A stretch of 29,654 nt of DNA, from the NCBI GenBank assembly GCA_004557505.1, contig SFGZ01000017.1, positions 1 through 29,654 of the forward strand, given 5' to 3'. The notes below the pieces were generated by a model. It saw nothing but the letters and a program-made list of their open reading frames with translations. It was not told where the DNA came from and did no database searches. Positions 27,611-29,654 of the stretch are shown piece by piece. Every line of letters begins with the position of its first letter. Position 1 is the first letter of the stretch. Origin of the DNA: Coriobacteriaceae bacterium (GTDB taxonomy: Bacteria; Actinomycetota; Coriobacteriia; Coriobacteriales; Atopobiaceae). The position numbers were made by a program, and so were the translations under genes.

Positions 27611-29043
27611 TGAAGAGGCTCGCCGAGGTCCTGAGGGACTGGGAGGCCGTCATTGGCCTGGAGGTCCACACCGAGCTCACCACGCTCGAGACAAAGATGT
27701 TCTGCAACTGCAAGAACACCCACGACGACCCGCCCAACGCCAACGTCTGCCCCGTGTGCCTGGGCATGCCCGGTGCGCTGCCGGTGCCCAACCGCGCCGC
27801 CATCCAGTCCATCGTGATGGCGGGCCTGGCCACGAACTGCCAGATCATGCGCCACTCGATGTTCTACCGCAAGCACTACTTCTATCCCGACATGGCCAAG
27901 AACTACCAGACCACGCAGGGGCCGGTGGCCTTCTGCATGCACGGGCACCTTGACCTCGAGGTCTCGGGCGAGGGCGCGGCCGAGCGCCCCGCCTGGGAGG
28001 ACGTGGCCGCAGACGGCGAGACGCCCGTCTCGCGCGAGAGGGACGGCTCCTACGTGGCACCCATCCGCATCCTGCGCATCCACATGGAGGAGGACGCCGC
28101 CAAGATGGTACACGTGGGCGGCGAGGAGGGCCGCATCACCGCCGCGACCGAGAGCCTCATCGACTACAACCGCTGCGGCACGCCGCTCATCGAGCTGGTC
28201 ACCGAGCCCGACCTGCGCACGCCCGAGGAGGCCCGCCTCTTCATGGAGAAGCTGCAGCAGACCTTCAGGACGCTCGGCATTTCCGACTGCTCGCTGGAGA
28301 GCGGCTCCATGCGCTGCGACGGCAACGTGAGTCTGCGTCGCCGCGGCGAGACGCGCCTGGGCACCAAGACCGAGATGAAGAACATCAACTCGTTCAAGAG
28401 CCTGCATGACGCGCTTGAGTACGAGATCTGCCGCCAGGCTGAGGTGCTCGAGGAGGGCGGCATTGTCTACCAGGAGACGCGCCACTGGGAGCCTAGCCGC
28501 CGGCGCACCGTGGTGATGCGCGTGAAGGAGACGGCGGATGACTACCGCCTCTTCCCCGATCCCGACCTTGCGCCCTTCGACCTCACTGACGACTTCATCG
28601 AGGAGGCGCGCGAGAAGATCCCCGAGCTTCCCGACGCCAAGCGCGACCGCTACATGGCAGAGCTTGGCCTCAAGCGCGCCGACGCCGCCCAGCTCGCGGC
28701 GGACCCCAATGTCGCGGCCTTCTTCGAGGAGGCCCTCGAGGGCGCGCCCGCAAAGGTCGCGGCGACCATCGCCAACGTGATGGTGAACCTCGTGCCGAGC
28801 TTCGGCGCGCTCACGCCCGCGCAGGTGGCAAGCATCGCGGGGCTCCTTGCCGAGGACGCCGTCACCTTCGCGCAGGCGCGCGAGGTGCTCGCGGCCGTCG
28901 ACGGCACCGAGAAGGACCCCGAGGCGGTGGTGGACGAGCGGGGGCTGCGCCAGACCAACGACGTCTCCGCCCTCGAGCCCATCGTGGACGAGGTGCTCGA
29001 GCGCTGCGGAGCTGCTCACCCAAAGGCTGGGGGCGTAGGGTGA
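27610..29043 (+). CDS. gatB: Asp-tRNA(Asn)/Glu-tRNA(Gln) amidotransferase subunit B
   Basis: The protein has 477 residues from ATG at 27610, whose A is shared with the gatA stop; a TTG three bases earlier is in frame but less likely. GatB phosphorylates the misacylated tRNA and performs the amidation. The start EAVIGLEVHTELTTLETKMF, the zinc-binding cysteines in MFCNC...NVCPVCLGMPGALP, and the kinase-like core motif SLIDYNRCGTPLIELVTEPD are all present. The C-terminal YqeY-like helical domain for tRNA binding covers about the last 110 residues. Nothing appears missing. Confidence 0.97.
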   Translation: MKRLAEVLRDWEAVIGLEVHTELTTLETKMFCNCKNTHDDPPNANVCPVCLGMPGALPVPNRAAIQSIVMAGLATNCQIMRHSMFYRKHYFYPDMAKNYQTTQGPVAFCMHGHLDLEVSGEGAAERPAWEDVAADGETPVSRERDGSYVAPIRILRIHMEEDAAKMVHVGGEEGRITAATESLIDYNRCGTPLIELVTEPDLRTPEEARLFMEKLQQTFRTLGISDCSLESGSMRCDGNVSLRRRGETRLGTKTEMKNINSFKSLHDALEYEICRQAEVLEEGGIVYQETRHWEPSRRRTVVMRVKETADDYRLFPDPDLAPFDLTDDFIEEAREKIPELPDAKRDRYMAELGLKRADAAQLAADPNVAAFFEEALEGAPAKVAATIANVMVNLVPSFGALTPAQVASIAGLLAEDAVTFAQAREVLAAVDGTEKDPEAVVDERGLRQTNDVSALEPIVDEVLERCGAAHPKAGGVG

Positions 29044-29112
29044 CGAGAGGCGATGCCCCGGCATCCGCGCGGCGACGGATGCGCGGGCACCGTCCCGCCC
29101 GCGCATAAAGAA

Positions 29113-29145
29113 GCCGCTCCGGCATCAGGCTCTTGCCGGAGCGGC
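29113..29145 (+). terminator. Terminator of gatCAB, probably bidirectional
   Basis: GCCGCTCCGGCA (29113-29124) pairs perfectly with TGCCGGAGCGGC (29134-29145) around a 9-nt loop. On the plus strand GTCTCTTG follows; on the minus strand the stem is followed by TTCTTTATG. It lies between the convergent gatB and DUF1508 genes and can serve both. Confidence 0.75.
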
Positions 29146-29182
29146 GTCTCTTGCAGGGAGGGCTGCCGCCAGCGCGCCCTTA

Positions 29183-29208
29183 GCCGTCGCCCAACCGAGG
29201 GCGACGGC
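29183..29208 (-). other. Perfect 10-bp hairpin just after the DUF1508 gene
   Basis: GCCGTCGCCC (29183-29192) and GGGCGACGGC (29199-29208) pair around a 6-nt loop, a few bases downstream of the minus-strand stop codon. There is no T-run, so it is probably a 3'-end stabiliser or a rho-dependent element ahead of the terminator at 29113-29145. Confidence 0.5.
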
Positions 29209-29214
29209 CCGCGG

Positions 29215-29586
29215 CTAGTCTACGTCGTACGCGAGCGACGAGTCTGCCTCGCTGCGCATGCGCTCTATCCTTCTCAGCAGGCTGTCCTTGTGCGGGTATG
29301 AGTGGGACTGGGCGATGTCGTTGCCCCCGTCCGGGTAGAAGCGGAAGAAGTAATTGCCCGAGAGGGTCTGGAAGATGCGGTACTTGGGCGCGGGCATGGG
29401 CTGCCAGTCGAGGGAGGTGGTGTCCTCGACGGCCGCGTCCTTCGCGGCCTTACGGATGCGTTCGACGCCCTCAAGGCAATCGTCCTTGGACGGGAAGACC
29501 ATGGACGTGGCGACGATGTGGCCGTTGCTCGCGCACAGGTTGAAGAGGTACCTTCCCTCGTTTTCGTTGAGTATGTACTGCCCCAT
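29215..29586 (-). CDS. DUF1508 (YegP-like) tandem-domain protein
   Basis: The protein has 123 residues from ATG at 29586; GGAG 8 nt upstream supports it, while the in-frame GTG at 29595 overlaps that ribosome binding site. Two DUF1508/YegP repeats are visible: residues 1-50 (GRYLFNLCASNGHIVATSMV followed by a CLEGVERIRK helix) and about 66-115 (YRIFQTLSGNYFFRFYPDGG, then LLRRIERMRSEA). The first keeps the conserved NG-x-x-x-x-x-S motif; in the second it has changed to GGNDIAQS. The family is small, soluble and widespread, with no proven function; a stress or nucleic-acid-related role has been suggested. It is a host gene, convergent to gatCAB. Confidence 0.85.
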   Translation of the reverse strand: MGQYILNENEGRYLFNLCASNGHIVATSMVFPSKDDCLEGVERIRKAAKDAAVEDTTSLDWQPMPAPKYRIFQTLSGNYFFRFYPDGGNDIAQSHSYPHKDSLLRRIERMRSEADSSLAYDVD

Positions 29587-29654
29587 GCCGATCACTCCAA
29601 ACGCTTGAGACGGATACTGCTTCGGCCCATGGGGCCGAGACTACGGTATAGATT

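Noticed and set aside
27301..29106. 601-residue minus frame opposite gatA/gatB
   Set aside because: Antisense of two conserved host genes; no ribosome binding site or domain.
1..29654. CRISPR array, insertion sequence, rRNA or tRNA gene
   Set aside because: No regularly spaced direct repeats with unique spacers, no transposase frame with terminal inverted repeats, and no rRNA or complete tRNA structure were found.

Overview
The window is high-GC (roughly two thirds G+C), with strong AGGAGG-type ribosome binding sites. It reads as most of a siphophage-type (HK97-like) prophage, followed by the host operon gatC-gatA-gatB and a small YegP-type (DUF1508) gene. The GC content, a bacterial GatCAB operon, a Dp-1-type holin and a Firmicutes-like phage repertoire together suggest an actinobacterium of the Coriobacteriia (Olsenella/Atopobium/Collinsella-like). 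That placement is inference; no marker such as 16S rRNA is present.

Layout. Positions 1-1014 hold the end of the early region: the tail of an upstream gene and a Lin1244/Lin1753-type (DUF4373) replication-associated gene. Five 11-bp tandem repeats (675-729) and three TGTTGAAAACT repeats follow, which together look like a phage replication origin inside or just behind that gene. Positions 1108-3741 are a cassette of small, unrecognised genes on the minus strand, ending in a clear terminator. It includes a 33-aa amphipathic peptide whose ribosome binding site is buried in a hairpin, a 26-aa membrane peptide, and one frameshifted gene. Positions 3742-4084 are a divergent control region with four CAATTG sites and a good promoter for a small helix-turn-helix protein (4085-4327), which has its own terminator.

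From 4623 to 25345 all genes are on the plus strand and form the late operon: zinc-ribbon protein, terminase small and large subunits, HK97 portal, ClpP-like prohead protease, major capsid, head-tail connector, tail terminator candidate and tail tube. A lysis cassette comes next (two membrane proteins and an amidase). Then the tail resumes: assembly chaperones with a -1 frameshift at A AAC CCT, an HK97-gp10-like protein, tape measure, FN3 tail protein, baseplate hub, spike/fibre and two small proteins. Finding the lysis genes between tail tube and tail chaperones, and the gp10-like gene just before the tape measure, is unusual gene order. Several junctions use the same 8-nt start/stop overlap.

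Positions 25346-25790 are non-coding and probably contain the right prophage end (paired 27-bp repeats resembling integrase arm sites) and dyad repeats upstream of gatC. No integrase is visible, so the left part of the prophage lies outside the window. The structural genes look intact. Two genes in the left, non-structural part carry apparent single-base indels, so the prophage may be decaying, or the assembly may have homopolymer errors.
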